Shown here: positions 33,480 through 42,392 of the stretch, piece by piece
Layout of the letters: each line of letters starts with the position of its first letter
Position numbering within the stretch: the first letter of the stretch is position 1
Assembly: GCA_038727705.1 (NCBI GenBank)
Contig: JAVYVJ010000001.1
Span: forward strand, 345,924-409,923
Source: Zestosphaera sp.
GTDB lineage: Archaea; Thermoproteota; Thermoprotei_A; Sulfolobales; NBVN01
Length of the DNA: 64,000 nucleotides
Direction of reading: 5' to 3'
Made by a program: the position numbers and the translations under genes
The notes under the pieces: generated by a model
Told to the model about the DNA's origin: nothing
Database searches by the model: none
Seen by the model: only the letters and a program-made list of their open reading frames with translations

Positions 33480-34082
33480 ATGGCGCGTGGACCTACCTAC
33501 AGGGTTCCCAGAAGAAGGAGGAGGGAGGGAAAGACGGACTACTACAGACGCTATAGGATCATAAAGTCAGGGCAACGGGTCAGGGCCATAGTCAGGAAGA
33601 CAAACACTCAGATCATAGTTCAGGTCGTCGAATTTTCTCCAAACGGCGACCACACCATAGTGGGCGTTAGCAGTAAGTCCCTACGTAAGCATGGCTGGCT
33701 GGGCGATCTCAACAATACGTCGGCTGCCTACCTAACCGGCCTGCTTGTCGGCCTCCTCGCTGTCAGGAGGGGTGTGAGTTACGCTGTTCCTGATATAGGC
33801 CTGCATAAAGCTACTAAAGGCGCCCGCGTTTTCGCGGCGATAATGGGCTTGCGGGACGCCGGTGTTGAAGTGCCGGTGGCCGATGAGGTCCTGCCGTCGA
33901 CTGAGAGGGTTGAAGGGGTTCACGTGGCCAAGTATGCGGAGCAGCTCTTTAACCAGGGTGAGGAGCTCTTTAGGGCTAGATTCGCTAAATACCTTAGCAG
34001 GGGCTTAGATCCGCGTAGCCTGCCTGATCACTTCAAAGAAGTAAGTGACAGGATAAAGGGGGAGTTTTCTTCAGGTGAGTGA
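33480..34082 (+). CDS. rpl18: Large ribosomal subunit protein uL18
   Basis: uL18 binds 5S rRNA with uL5. Segments: [20 protein letters not shown] (archaeal/eukaryotic N-terminus), [20 protein letters not shown] and [20 protein letters not shown]. Length is 200 aa. The start codon is 1 nt after the eL19 stop, and the end overlaps uS5 by 4 nt. Confidence 0.96.
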   Translation: MARGPTYRVPRRRRREGKTDYYRRYRIIKSGQRVRAIVRKTNTQIIVQVVEFSPNGDHTIVGVSSKSLRKHGWLGDLNNTSAAYLTGLLVGLLAVRRGVSYAVPDIGLHKATKGARVFAAIMGLRDAGVEVPVADEVLPSTERVEGVHVAKYAEQLFNQGEELFRARFAKYLSRGLDPRSLPDHFKEVSDRIKGEFSSGE

Positions 34083-34717
34083 GTATGAGTGAATCTGTGG
34101 GTGAGTGGGTTCCGAAGACCAGACTCGGCAGGATGGTCAAGGAGGGTAGGATAACAAGTCTTAAGGAAGTCTTCGATCAGAACATCGTGATCAGAGAGCC
34201 TGAGATCGTTGACTACTTACTGCCTAACTTAAAGCATGAAGTGCTGGACGTCGCTATCGTTCAGAAACAGACGGACGCCGGTGAGTCCAGCAGGTTTAGG
34301 GTGGTTGTAGTCATAGGGAATTTCGACGGATACGTTGGGCTGGGCATAGGTAAGGCAAGGCAGATAAGGCAGGCTATAGAGAAGGCTGTGAGGAATGCGA
34401 AACTCAATATAACCCCTGTAAGGAGGGGTTGTGGTAGCTGGTCGTGTTCCTGCACGGAGCCTCATAGTATACCTTTCAAGACGGATGGGAAAGGCGGTTC
34501 TGTACGAATATCCCTGGCTCCCGCTCCTAAGGGCACGGGCCTAGTGGGCGGTGACGTAGCTAAAGTCGTCCTGAGGTATGCCGGCATTCGGGACGCGTGG
34601 ACCTGGTCTAAAGGAGAAACGAGAACCACTATAAACTTTGCCTACGCTGTATTTGACGCGTTGAAGAAGACTTATAGCTTCGTAACTCCATATGACTGGG
34701 TTAGGGGTGGTTCATAG
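34079..34717 (+). CDS. rps5: Small ribosomal subunit protein uS5
   Basis: uS5 at the mRNA entry site. The dsRBD-like N-terminal domain has [20 protein letters not shown] and [20 protein letters not shown], then the ribosomal fold with [20 protein letters not shown] and [20 protein letters not shown]. The insertion [20 protein letters not shown] is typical of archaeal/eukaryotic forms. ATG at 34085 (MSESVGEW) after GTGAGTGAG is the likely start. Confidence 0.96.
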   Translation: MSMSESVGEWVPKTRLGRMVKEGRITSLKEVFDQNIVIREPEIVDYLLPNLKHEVLDVAIVQKQTDAGESSRFRVVVVIGNFDGYVGLGIGKARQIRQAIEKAVRNAKLNITPVRRGCGSWSCSCTEPHSIPFKTDGKGGSVRISLAPAPKGTGLVGGDVAKVVLRYAGIRDAWTWSKGETRTTINFAYAVFDALKKTYSFVTPYDWVRGGS

Positions 34718-35190
34718 TGAGTTCACTCTACGCCATAGTTAGGGTTAGGGGTCTCGCGGACGTCCCACCGGATGTCGAGAACACGTTAAGGAAACTCAGG
34801 TTGACCAGGAAGTACACGACCGTCATCTACCCAAAGAACTCTTCCGTGGACGGGATGCTTAGAGTGATTAAAGAGTGGGTTACTTGGGGGGAGATAGACG
34901 AGAATACGCTTAAGGAGTTACTGCTGAAGCGTGGCAAGTTAGTAGGTAATAAACCCATTACCGAGGGGTTCATCAGGGAGAGGTTCGGCATGAGTGTTGA
35001 CGAGTTTGTTAAGGCATTGATTGAGGGTAAACTACAGCTACATAAGCTTGACGACGTTATAAAGCCCGTCTTCAGACTTCATCCCCCTAAGGGAGGTTTC
35101 AAGAGAAGCACTAAAAAGCCCCTGGGGAGTGATGGGGAGTTAGGCTACCGGGGTAGCGAGATAAATAAGCTCATACATAAGATGGTTTAA
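34717..35190 (+). CDS. rpl30: Large ribosomal subunit protein uL30
   Basis: Archaeal uL30, longer than the bacterial form (157 aa). It has YAIVRVRGLADVPPDVENTL, LRLTRKYTTVIYPKNSSVDG and TEGFIRERFGMSVDEFVKAL, ending with the archaeal LHPPKGGFKRSTKKPLGSDG extension. GTG start at 34717, overlapping the uS5 stop by one base. Confidence 0.95.
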   Translation: MSSLYAIVRVRGLADVPPDVENTLRKLRLTRKYTTVIYPKNSSVDGMLRVIKEWVTWGEIDENTLKELLLKRGKLVGNKPITEGFIRERFGMSVDEFVKALIEGKLQLHKLDDVIKPVFRLHPPKGGFKRSTKKPLGSDGELGYRGSEINKLIHKMV

Positions 35191-35201
35191 GGTGATCCTC
35201 G

Positions 35202-35663
35202 ATGGTAGTTAGGAAGGAGAGGAAATCTAGGAAGCTAAGGGGGAGCAGGACCCATGGCTATGGTAGCGTAGGTCAGCACAGGAAGGCTGGTAGCAGAGGC
35301 GGTAGGGGCGCTGCCGGCATGCATAAACATAAATGGACGTGGATCGTCAAGTACTATCCTGACTGGTTCGGTAAGCACGGGTTTAAGAACCCCAACCCAA
35401 CTATAGTTAAGGATGAGCTCAGGGTTATCAATCTAAGAGAGCTCTCAGAGATGGTGGAGGTATTGTTAAGGAACGGAGAGCTTAAAGCCGAAAAGGGTTT
35501 GGTTGAAGTCGATCTCCAGAAGTTAGGTTTCAACAAATTGCTTGGGGAAGGCGAGCCCACAAGGCCGTTAAGGATATTGACCCCCAGTGCAACAAAGAGA
35601 GCTGTGGAAAAGGTAAAAACAACCGGCGGTGAAGTAGTTTTATTAACGAGCAAAAGTTCCTAG
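35202..35663 (+). CDS. rpl15: Large ribosomal subunit protein uL15
   Basis: uL15, 153 aa. It shows the Gly/Arg/Lys-rich N-terminal extension (KLRGSRTHGYGSVGQHRKAG, then GGRGAAGMHKHKWTW), the folded C-terminal part and PTRPLRILTPSATKRAVEKV. It is the last ribosomal protein of this transcription unit. About 200 bp without a clear gene separate it from secY. Confidence 0.96.
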   Translation: MVVRKERKSRKLRGSRTHGYGSVGQHRKAGSRGGRGAAGMHKHKWTWIVKYYPDWFGKHGFKNPNPTIVKDELRVINLRELSEMVEVLLRNGELKAEKGLVEVDLQKLGFNKLLGEGEPTRPLRILTPSATKRAVEKVKTTGGEVVLLTSKSS

Positions 35664-35830
35664 GGTCGCCCTGAATCCCCTGTTATTGCCAGGGCACGTT
35701 AAGAACTGCTTCAAAATTCGTAGAAGCTCACATCGGTTGGTTGTTTAGTGATTTAACCGTGACCTACCTGAGCGCGGGATTTGGGATCTACGGTCTACTC
35801 CTAACGTTGTATAGGATCCCTCGAGTAAGC

Positions 35831-35838
35831 TTTATAAT
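35831..35838 (+). promoter_or_regulatory. TATA box of secY
   Basis: TTTATAAT at 35831-35838 lies 28-35 bp before the secY ATG at 35866, implying an almost leaderless transcript. In many archaea secY is co-transcribed with the preceding ribosomal genes. Here the 202-bp gap and this box suggest an independent promoter. Confidence 0.6.
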
Positions 35839-35865
35839 GACCTAGAATTAACACATTAGGGATAG

Positions 35866-37263
35866 ATGGTGGGTGTGCTCTCCTGGTTAGCCAAGGTAGG
35901 TGAATACGTGCCTTCGACTCCTAAGCCCTCCAGGAAGCCAGACTTAAGTAAGAGGCTCTTCTACACCCTCCTGGTCGTCGTCACTTTCTACGTTATGTCA
36001 TCGACTTACGCTTTTCCTTTATCGGCTTATCCACATATTCAGGGCGTTGAGCTACCGACGCTCATTAACGTCATCTTCGCGTCTCAGAGTGGTTCCCTGA
36101 CGCAATTAGGCATAGGCCCGCTCGTAACTGCAGGCCTGATAATTCAGATACTGGCTGGGGCGAAGCTCATAGAGCTTGACCTAACGGATCCGGAGGACAG
36201 GAAGTTATTTACACAAAGCCAGAAAGGACTGGCATTGATAATAGCGGTTGTCGAGGGCTTGGGTTTCGCACTCTACTATAGGTTAAACGCATTCATAACG
36301 GTTGCGCTCTTCCTTCAATTCATAGCGGGTGCTTTAATCTTGATGGTTATGGATGAAGCCATGCAGAAAGGGTACGGCATAGGTTCTGGCGTTAGCTTAT
36401 TCATCCTTTCAGGTATAGCAAGAACGATCTTGTGGTCCATATTCGCGCCTGTTAGTATCTCCGGGACAAATCAATACTATGGCATAATCCCCTACATGGT
36501 GAACGTCCTCAGAGGGGGGGCATTCGACACCACTAGGGTTGTGTTCGGCATTGTAAGCACCGCCTCAGGAACCATTACAGCGCCGTCGCTGGTTGGGCTC
36601 ATAGCTCTCTTCATGCTTATAGTAGTTATCGTGTATCTGCAGGACATGAAGGTCAACATACCGATAACATCCCATAGAATGCCCGGCGTTAAGTCCGGGA
36701 TGCCTCTTCAGTTCCTCTACGTCAGCAACATACCAATACTCCTAGTCGGGATACTGATATCCGACCTAATACTTTTCTACAGACTTGCGTCAACCTACCT
36801 CTCCAACGTTCCTTGGTTGATAAACGTGTTCAGCACCGCAGTCTATTACCTAAACTCTCCGTCATCAATGCTTGAACTGCTGGTCAATCCTGTCAGGGTG
36901 GGCATATATGCGGTGGTACTTATAGTTCTGGCCGTGCTCTTCGGCCTTATGTGGGTCGAGGTCGCAGGACTTAATCCTTCAGCGCAGGCCGAGAACCTGG
37001 TTAAGTCCGGCCTGCTGATACCGGGGCATAGGAGCAACCCCAAGGCATTTGAGATGGTCCTGTCTAAGTACATATATCCCCTGGCCATACTTAGTTCGAT
37101 AATAGTTGCCTCAATAACTCTGGTGGCAGATGTTTTCGGGGTTTATGGCTCAGGTATGGGCATTTTGCTCGCAGTCGGCATAATACAGCAGTTCTACGCT
37201 CAGATAACCTACGAAAGAGCGCTTGAAGCATATCCCCTACTAAAGAAATTGCTGGGCGAGTGA
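35866..37263 (+). CDS. secY: Protein translocase subunit SecY
   Basis: Channel-forming subunit of the Sec translocon, 465 aa with about ten hydrophobic membrane segments. Conserved pieces: the plug/TM2 area with QLGIGPLVTAGLIIQILAGA, GYGIGSGVSLFILSGIARTI, VIVYLQDMKVNIPITSHRMP and a C-terminal TM10 near GVYGSGMGILLAVGIIQQFY. ATG at 35866, with GTG codons shortly after as alternatives. It overlaps adenylate kinase by 4 nt, the usual archaeal secY-adk pairing. Confidence 0.97.
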   Translation: MVGVLSWLAKVGEYVPSTPKPSRKPDLSKRLFYTLLVVVTFYVMSSTYAFPLSAYPHIQGVELPTLINVIFASQSGSLTQLGIGPLVTAGLIIQILAGAKLIELDLTDPEDRKLFTQSQKGLALIIAVVEGLGFALYYRLNAFITVALFLQFIAGALILMVMDEAMQKGYGIGSGVSLFILSGIARTILWSIFAPVSISGTNQYYGIIPYMVNVLRGGAFDTTRVVFGIVSTASGTITAPSLVGLIALFMLIVVIVYLQDMKVNIPITSHRMPGVKSGMPLQFLYVSNIPILLVGILISDLILFYRLASTYLSNVPWLINVFSTAVYYLNSPSSMLELLVNPVRVGIYAVVLIVLAVLFGLMWVEVAGLNPSAQAENLVKSGLLIPGHRSNPKAFEMVLSKYIYPLAILSSIIVASITLVADVFGVYGSGMGILLAVGIIQQFYAQITYERALEAYPLLKKLLGE

Positions 37264-37889
37264 TTGGCTTGAACACCGGTCCGAGGGTAGTCGTTGTGGT
37301 CGGGGTTGCGGGGGTCGGTAAATCGACTGTCCTGCATCACGCTAGGAAATTCCTCGAGGGCGATGGATACCTAGTCGAGACTCTGAACTACGGAGATTTC
37401 ATGCTAAAGTTTGCGATAGAGAGAGGTATGGTGTCAAGTAGAGATGAATTGCGGAGGTTACCTCTCATCGAGCAGAAGAGGATACAGAACCTCGTTGCTA
37501 AGGAGATAAGGAAATATATTGACGCACTCGCAGGCAAACACCCCGAAGGAAGGATAGCAGTTTTCATAGATACACACGCCGCCATAAAAACCGCCACAGG
37601 CTTCTGGCCAGGCCTCCCTGAATACGTGGTTAAGGAGCTAATGCCTGATTCCATCATAGTGGTTGAGGCCGATCCTGAAATCATAGTTCAGAGACAGGTC
37701 AGGGACTCATCCAGGGTCAGGAGTGACTACAGCAACGTCAGCGTGGTTAAAGAGATCATGAACTTCATAAGGATGTTCTCCATATCTAGCGCAACTCTAG
37801 TCGGCGCGTCAGTAAACGTGATCCTCAACGAGGAGGGTAAGGCTGAGGATGCGGGTAGGTCCCTAGCTGAGATAGTCAAGGGGATATAG
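37260..37889 (+). CDS. adkA: Adenylate kinase, archaeal type
   Basis: Archaeal adenylate kinase (AMP + ATP to 2 ADP), distinct from the bacterial adk. The P-loop GVAGVGKST is near residues 15-23. The segment LNYGDFMLKFAIERGMVSSR followed by DELRRLPLIEQKRIQ is typical of the AdkA branch, as is FIDTHAAIKTATGFWPGLPE. It lies between secY and an EMC3-like gene, overlapping secY. Length is 209 aa. Confidence 0.95.
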   Translation: MIGLNTGPRVVVVVGVAGVGKSTVLHHARKFLEGDGYLVETLNYGDFMLKFAIERGMVSSRDELRRLPLIEQKRIQNLVAKEIRKYIDALAGKHPEGRIAVFIDTHAAIKTATGFWPGLPEYVVKELMPDSIIVVEADPEIIVQRQVRDSSRVRSDYSNVSVVKEIMNFIRMFSISSATLVGASVNVILNEEGKAEDAGRSLAEIVKGI

Positions 37890-37890
37890 C

Positions 37891-38349
37891 GTGCTCACCC
37901 TGCTTTACGTAATGACGATCTTGACGCTCATGCTTCCCTGGTCCTACACGGCCAGCTGGATAGGGCTCAGTAAGTTGAGGGTGATGGAAGTCGTTAAGGA
38001 ATTGAGGCTCATCGAGAAAGAATATAAGACCCTGAACCCTCAGGAGAAGAAGGCAAAAATACTTGAGGAGAGGGCCGGTAGGCTGAAGAGGAGACTCAAC
38101 AACTTCTTTCTAGTTAACCTACTGTGTTTGTGGGGCGGCGTGTTCGTGTCTATGATGGTCTCCGAGTACATGTATTTCTACTTTATGCTTACCTATGGTG
38201 GGGGCAGACCCATACCGTCCCCACTGAGTCTGCCTCTGGTCTCAGGTCCTGAAGGTTATTTTAATGAGCTCTTTATTTTCCTAGCTACATTGCTAGGTTA
38301 CCAGGCACTTCACAACAGGATAGTTGGGATTGATGCTCTGAAGGCCTGA
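37891..38349 (+). CDS. EMC3/DUF106-type membrane insertase-like protein
   Basis: A 152-aa membrane protein with hydrophobic segments near residues 3-25, 72-95 and 128-142. Between the first two is a charged coiled coil (KLRVMEVVKELRLIEKEYKT, then KKAKILEERAGRLKRRL). This is the topology of archaeal DUF106, part of the Oxa1/YidC/EMC3 superfamily proposed to insert membrane proteins. Position after secY-adk supports a role in membrane protein biogenesis. GTG start 1 nt after adk. Confidence 0.85.
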   Translation: MLTLLYVMTILTLMLPWSYTASWIGLSKLRVMEVVKELRLIEKEYKTLNPQEKKAKILEERAGRLKRRLNNFFLVNLLCLWGGVFVSMMVSEYMYFYFMLTYGGGRPIPSPLSLPLVSGPEGYFNELFIFLATLLGYQALHNRIVGIDALKA

Positions 38350-38402
38350 TGCGACCGGTCGGCTGGATCGTTAACTTGACCTCAGGGTTCTATATTGAAA
38401 AC

Positions 38403-38410
38403 TTTATAAA
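38403..38410 (+). promoter_or_regulatory. TATA box of the eL34-cmk-eL14 unit
   Basis: TTTATAAA at 38403-38410 lies 27-34 bp before ATG at 38437. It is preceded by an A-rich stretch (GAAAAC) that could be the BRE. Placement implies a leaderless or near-leaderless eL34 transcript. Confidence 0.6.
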
Positions 38411-38436
38411 TCTGGCTTACCACCTATTCATGGTCG

Positions 38437-38709
38437 ATGACGATGTCAGGGGCGTCCATTAGGTCAAGGTCTTTGAAGAAGGGCTGGAGGCGAACCCCAG
38501 GTGGCAGGAGCGTAGTTCACTACAAGAGGAGTAAATCTTACATAGCAGTGTGCGGGATCTGCGGACAGGAGCTGGGCGGTGTCCCGAAGTCCAGTTACAC
38601 GCTGAAGAAGAACGTCAAGTCATCCAGAAGACCTGAGAGGTTTTTCGGAGGCGTTCTCTGCCCCTCATGCCTATCCCTGGCTTTAAAGCTGGCGGTAAGG
38701 AGTTCATAG
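38437..38709 (+). CDS. rpl34e: Large ribosomal subunit protein eL34
   Basis: eL34, 90 aa, with the N-terminal SRSLKKGWRRTPGGRSVVHY and two CxxC pairs (CGIC and CPSC) for zinc. ATG at 38437 or 38443. It is first of a unit with cytidylate kinase, eL14 and Cbf5, a gene order common in archaea. Confidence 0.94.
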   Translation: MTMSGASIRSRSLKKGWRRTPGGRSVVHYKRSKSYIAVCGICGQELGGVPKSSYTLKKNVKSSRRPERFFGGVLCPSCLSLALKLAVRSS

Positions 38710-38722
38710 AGGAGGCCTTATA

Positions 38723-39277
38723 TTGAGTAGCTCCTGCAAGTTAGTGATAGCGGTTAGTGGAGCGCCTGGAAGCGGGAAGTCAACGCTTGCCAGAAGACTT
38801 TCTGAGCATTTTGGATTAAGGCTGACCTCGTCGGGGGCGATGTTTAGAAGCCTTGCGTCACAAAAAGGTCTTTCCCTAAGCGAGTTTTCTAAGATTGCGG
38901 AGGTGGATCCGTCAATAGATAGGCTGGTCGACGAAGCCGCCATCGTTGAGGCCAGTAAGGGTTGTGTAGTCATAGACGCTCATATAGCTGGCTGGATTCT
39001 TAAGGACTTAGCACACCTCAGAATATATTTGACAGCGCCTGTGGACGTCCGAGCCCGTAGAATCGCTGAGAGGGACAGCAAGAACTACGAGGAGGCTTTA
39101 CATGAACTCATTACGCGTGAAGAATCTGAGGCCAAGAGATTCAGCCGATACTATGGTATAGACATTAAAGATTTGAGCGTGTTTGACCTGATTATCAACA
39201 CCGCTAGATTCAACGCTGACGAGGTCTTTGAAATATCGAGAAAGGCCGTCGAGCTAATTACTGGTGGTAAAATCTAA
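38723..39277 (+). CDS. cmk: Cytidylate kinase, archaeal type
   Basis: P-loop kinase phosphorylating CMP/dCMP, 184 aa. P-loop SGAPGSGKST is near residues 11-20. LTSSGAMFRSLASQKGLSLS is the substrate-binding region, VIDAHIAGWIL the Walker B area and RRIAERDSKNYEEALHELIT the lid. TTG start about 14 nt after eL34, following GGAGGCC. Confidence 0.93.
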   Translation: MSSSCKLVIAVSGAPGSGKSTLARRLSEHFGLRLTSSGAMFRSLASQKGLSLSEFSKIAEVDPSIDRLVDEAAIVEASKGCVVIDAHIAGWILKDLAHLRIYLTAPVDVRARRIAERDSKNYEEALHELITREESEAKRFSRYYGIDIKDLSVFDLIINTARFNADEVFEISRKAVELITGGKI

Positions 39278-39326
39278 GAGCAATCCTTATTAATTCCACC
39301 GCATGAATTTCAGGTAGGTGATCGAG

Positions 39327-39650
39327 TTGGCGGCAATCGAGGTCGGGAGGGTGTGTGTTAAAATCCGTGGAAGGGAAGCCGGGAGGAAATGCGTCATAGT
39401 CGACATTATAGATGAGAACTTCGTTTACGTGACAGGACCTAAGAGCCTCTCAGGAGTTAAACGTAGGAAAACCAACGTAAATCACATCGAGCCGACAGAT
39501 AAGAAGGTGGACATTAGTAAGGGGGCGTCGGACGAGGAGGTGCTACAGGCGCTGAAATCCAACGGCTTGGAGGATTTCATGAAGGAAAAGGTCCGGGTAA
39601 GCGCTAAGGAATTACTCTACACTAAGACATTGATGACCGTACCTAAGTAA
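39327..39650 (+). CDS. rpl14e: Large ribosomal subunit protein eL14
   Basis: eL14, 107 aa from TTG at 39327, an SH3-like barrel. Segments: IEVGRVCVKIRGREAGRKCV, IVDIIDENFVYVTGPKSLSG and RKTNVNHIEPTDKKVDI. TTG at 39327 sits after AGGTAGGTGA. The frame is also open from GTG at 39318, which is part of the ribosome-binding site. Confidence 0.93.
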   Translation: MAAIEVGRVCVKIRGREAGRKCVIVDIIDENFVYVTGPKSLSGVKRRKTNVNHIEPTDKKVDISKGASDEEVLQALKSNGLEDFMKEKVRVSAKELLYTKTLMTVPK

Positions 39651-39791
39651 TTCACTGTATTGCTTAGCAGGTCGGGCAAGCTCCGCCATTAGCAGCGGGA
39701 GAAGGACGTTCCTACTTCGTTCTTCAGGATAAGGCTTTCTCCGGACTAGTTTAGTCGTGTTTATAAGTTCCACATCGTAGAGTTTGACTGA

Positions 39792-40891
39792 ATGAGTAAG
39801 GTGTTGGGATTGAGTTCGGGCATCGAGTTTATCAAGAAGCTAGATGACTTCGCCGGAGTCAATAGGCAGTACGTCCTGGTCAGGGAGTTTAGGACTGACG
39901 AGAGTTTTGGAAAGATACCTGAGCAAAGATCTCTAGATGAGAAGTTGAGGTTTGGCGTGATTAACCTTGACAAGCCTCCAGGGCCTACAAGTCACGAGGT
40001 CGCTGCATGGGTTAAGGAACTCCTTGGCCTTGATAAGGTAGGTCACGGCGGTACCCTAGAGTCCTTGAACCTGTAGGCGTGCGTCCTACAGGACGAGGGC
40101 GGGGAGATCCTAAAGTCACTGGCGTGTTGCCCATCGCTTTAGGTAATGCTGTGAAGCTGGTTGGGCTGCTGATGCAGTCTAGTAAAGAGTATGTGGCCGT
40201 GATGCAACTGCATAAAGAAGTTGACTTGGAGAGACTAAGGGGGGTCGTCGGACTGTTCAGGGGGAAGGTGTATCAGAAGCCGCCTGTCAGGTCCTCGGTC
40301 AAGAGGGCCGTGAGGGTTAGGGAGATCTTCAGGCTGGAGCTAGCTGAATATGAACACCCTTACGCATTACTTATCGTGGACTGTGAGCACGGCACGTACG
40401 TGCGTAAGCTAATCCACGATATAGGAGACGTTCTGGGTGTGGGTGCGCACATGCGTGAGTTAAGAAGGACTCGAGTAGGTCCGTTCAGCGAAGCTTCAAA
40501 CCTAGTTAAGATGCACGAACTCTCTGAGTACGTGCGTCTGTGGCGTGCTAGAGGGGAGATGGGGATGCTTACAAGCGCTGTAATGCCGGGAGAGTACATG
40601 GCTTCACACCTACCTAAAGTAGTTATAAATGACGTTGCAGTCAGCGCGGTCGCCTACGGCGCTGATTTAACGGTTCCAGGGATTTCAATCATGCATGAGA
40701 AGATACGTAAAGGTGATGCTGTAGCCATGTTCTCGCTTAAAGGGGAGTTGGTGGCGGTCGGGATTGCTCAGATGCATACTGAGGAAGTACTCCAGACCCG
40801 TAGGGGGGTTTTCGCTAAGACTAAAAGAGTAACTATTTGTAGGGATGCCTACCCGCCCTTGTGGAGAAAGAGGGAGAGACAACAATCGTAA
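39792..40891 (+). CDS. cbf5: tRNA/rRNA pseudouridine synthase Cbf5 (TruB family), interrupted by an intron
   Basis: Catalytic subunit of H/ACA ribonucleoproteins. Exon 1 is 39792-40059 and exon 2 is 40107-40891; joined they give about 350 aa. Conserved: FGVINLDKPPGPTSHEVAAW, GHGGTLDPKVTGVLPIALGN with the catalytic Asp, YVAVMQLHKEV, HGTYVRKLIHDIGDVLG, then a PUA domain. The continuous reading frame stops at TAG 40074-40076, inside the intron. Splicing restores GHGGTL-D-PKVTG exactly, with the Asp codon split G|AT. TTG at 39810 after GGTG is an alternative start. See the intron entry. Confidence 0.95.
40060..40106 (+). other. 47-nt bulge-helix-bulge intron in cbf5 mRNA
   Basis: The intron ends are defined by a canonical bulge-helix-bulge. 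Exon CCCT (40054-40057) pairs with GGGG (40101-40104). Each flanking bulge is AGA (40058-40060 and 40105-40107), cut after its second base. The inner helix GTCCTTG/CGAGGGC (7 bp, two wobbles) and a stem CCTGTAGG/CCTACAGG capped by CGTGCGT complete the fold. Length 47 is not a multiple of three, and the intron contains an in-frame TAG. Processing would need the tRNA splicing endonuclease and RtcB. Introns in crenarchaeal cbf5 are established knowledge. Confidence 0.94.
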
Positions 40892-40928
40892 AATATAAAT
40901 CTCCAAGAGTATTCATAAACATGAAGTA

Positions 40929-41016
40929 GCCGGGGTGCCCGAGCGGCCCAAGGGGCTGGCCTGGAGAGCCAGTGGGCGCAACGCCCTCGCGGGTTCAAAT
41001 CCCGCCCCCGGCGCCA
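40929..41016 (+). tRNA. tRNA-Ser (GGA)
   Basis: Class II tRNA with acceptor GCCGGGG/CCCCGGC, G73 and encoded CCA. The anticodon stem-loop is CTGGC-CTGGAGA-GCCAG, giving GGA. The long variable arm TGGGCGCAACGCCC and T stem GCGGG/CCCGC are present. No intron. A TATA-like AAATATAAAT lies about 30 bp upstream (40891-40900). Confidence 0.95.
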
Positions 41017-41147
41017 CGATAGTGGCGTGAGATTTTCATCAACTGCCTCCTTGAATTCCGTTTAAACCTCCTTGACGTGAAGGTATGGTGTTTTGTTGTG
41101 AAAAGGCTTAACTATCGCAAAGTCAATAATTAATAAGGAGGAGGGGC

Positions 41148-42224
41148 TTGGTCAGGTTATTGGTTGTAGCTGTTGACTACGATGACGACATTTCTCTGAG
41201 CGGTTTTGATACGCCCATCATCGGCTATGACAGAGTCGTTGAGGCTTCAGTTAAGTTCGGTGTTTCGCGACCTGACGACTCAGATCTTAATGTCTTGTTC
41301 CACGCGCTCTCCGTCTACTTAGACCTTAAGAACAAGGGGGAAGACGTTGAGGTAGCGGTTATCTCCGGGCATCCGGAAAGCAACATTGAGGCAGGTAGGA
41401 GGCTTAGGGAGCAGGTTTCCTATCTGATGTCAACCCTTAACTCCAAGGATTTTGTCTTGGTTTTGGATAGTGCTGAGGACGAACTCATTATACCAGTCAT
41501 TCAAAACATGGCTAACATAGTAGCGGTCGAGAGAGTGGTCATAGAGCAACTCAGAGGGGTTGAGGAGACCTACGTCTTGATCGGGAGATATCTTAGAAAG
41601 GCGGTCGAGGAACCCCGCTTCTCTAAGATACTCCTCGGAATTCCGGGCGTTTTGTTAGTGGTCTTCGCAGCCATCACTCTATCGCCTCTCTCGGCTTACG
41701 TCTGGGAGATCCTGGTGGGCGTCCTCGGGTTATTTCTGATAGTCAGGGGCTTTCAGATTCATGAAGTCGTTTGGAGGAAGTGGAAGCAGTCATCTATATA
41801 CAGGATCTCAAGCGTTCTCTCGATCTTCTCACTGTCGGTCGGAATTGCCTTAACTGTGTCACTGATGTCCTCTCGGGACTTCTCCTACGACCCGGCCTCA
41901 ATCAGGGTTTACTCTGAAGTGATGGTACCCTTCGCGGCTCTCTCTGCCTCCATACTGTTTGCTGGCAGAATGATCCACAGAATACTTAGAAGGAGCATCA
42001 GAATATGGCGCGACGTGGTGGCCCTCCTGACTATAGCACTCCTTGCTAGATACGTGCTTAACCTGGTTGAGATCATTACGACCTACCCGGTTGAAAGCAT
42101 AGTTGATATACTCTACTCCTATAACTTAATACAAGTATTTGCGTTGATATCCGTTCTTATAGTGGTTGTAGTCTTCCTGATGAACTTCATAGAACGACAG
42201 ACTAGAACCGCTAGGCAAGTTTAA
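41148..42224 (+). CDS. DUF373 family membrane protein
   Basis: A 358-aa protein of the archaeal DUF373 family. The soluble N-terminal part (about 1-150) begins VRLLVVAVDYDDDISLSGFD, with an acidic DYDDD cluster typical of the family, and has NKGEDVEVAVISGHPESNIE. The remainder has about six hydrophobic membrane segments (near 165-190, 220-240, 262-280, 290-310, 325-350). The function is unknown for the whole family. TTG start. It stands alone between tRNA-Ser and a small ORF. Confidence 0.83.
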   Translation: MVRLLVVAVDYDDDISLSGFDTPIIGYDRVVEASVKFGVSRPDDSDLNVLFHALSVYLDLKNKGEDVEVAVISGHPESNIEAGRRLREQVSYLMSTLNSKDFVLVLDSAEDELIIPVIQNMANIVAVERVVIEQLRGVEETYVLIGRYLRKAVEEPRFSKILLGIPGVLLVVFAAITLSPLSAYVWEILVGVLGLFLIVRGFQIHEVVWRKWKQSSIYRISSVLSIFSLSVGIALTVSLMSSRDFSYDPASIRVYSEVMVPFAALSASILFAGRMIHRILRRSIRIWRDVVALLTIALLARYVLNLVEIITTYPVESIVDILYSYNLIQVFALISVLIVVVVFLMNFIERQTRTARQV

Positions 42225-42345
42225 GGACCTCAAACCGATATCGCATCACCTCCTACACATGACTCCAGTAGGACGTCGGGACGGAGACCGCGATTGTATT
42301 AAACTCTGCGGGGGGTCGTTACTTAACACCTGTTGGTGATGAGGA

Positions 42346-42356
42346 TATTTATAAGC
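42346..42356 (+). promoter_or_regulatory. TATA-like box upstream of the CxxC ORF and alaX
   Basis: GATATTTATAAG around 42344-42355 has a good archaeal TATA core. It lies about 40 bp before ATG at 42393, so transcription would start near 42378 and cover both the 37-aa ORF and alaX. Inference from sequence and spacing only. Confidence 0.5.
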
Positions 42357-42392
42357 CTCTCTCAGAGGGTGTCATGATGGTGAGGTTTAGAA

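Noticed and set aside
35741-35845. 34-aa hydrophobic ORF between uL15 and secY
   Set aside because: No convincing ribosome-binding site, and its 3' end coincides with the secY TATA box; it does not resemble SecE or SecG.
39792-40891. cbf5 as a frameshifted pseudogene
   Set aside because: The interruption forms an exact bulge-helix-bulge intron whose removal restores the catalytic motif in frame, matching known crenarchaeal cbf5 introns.
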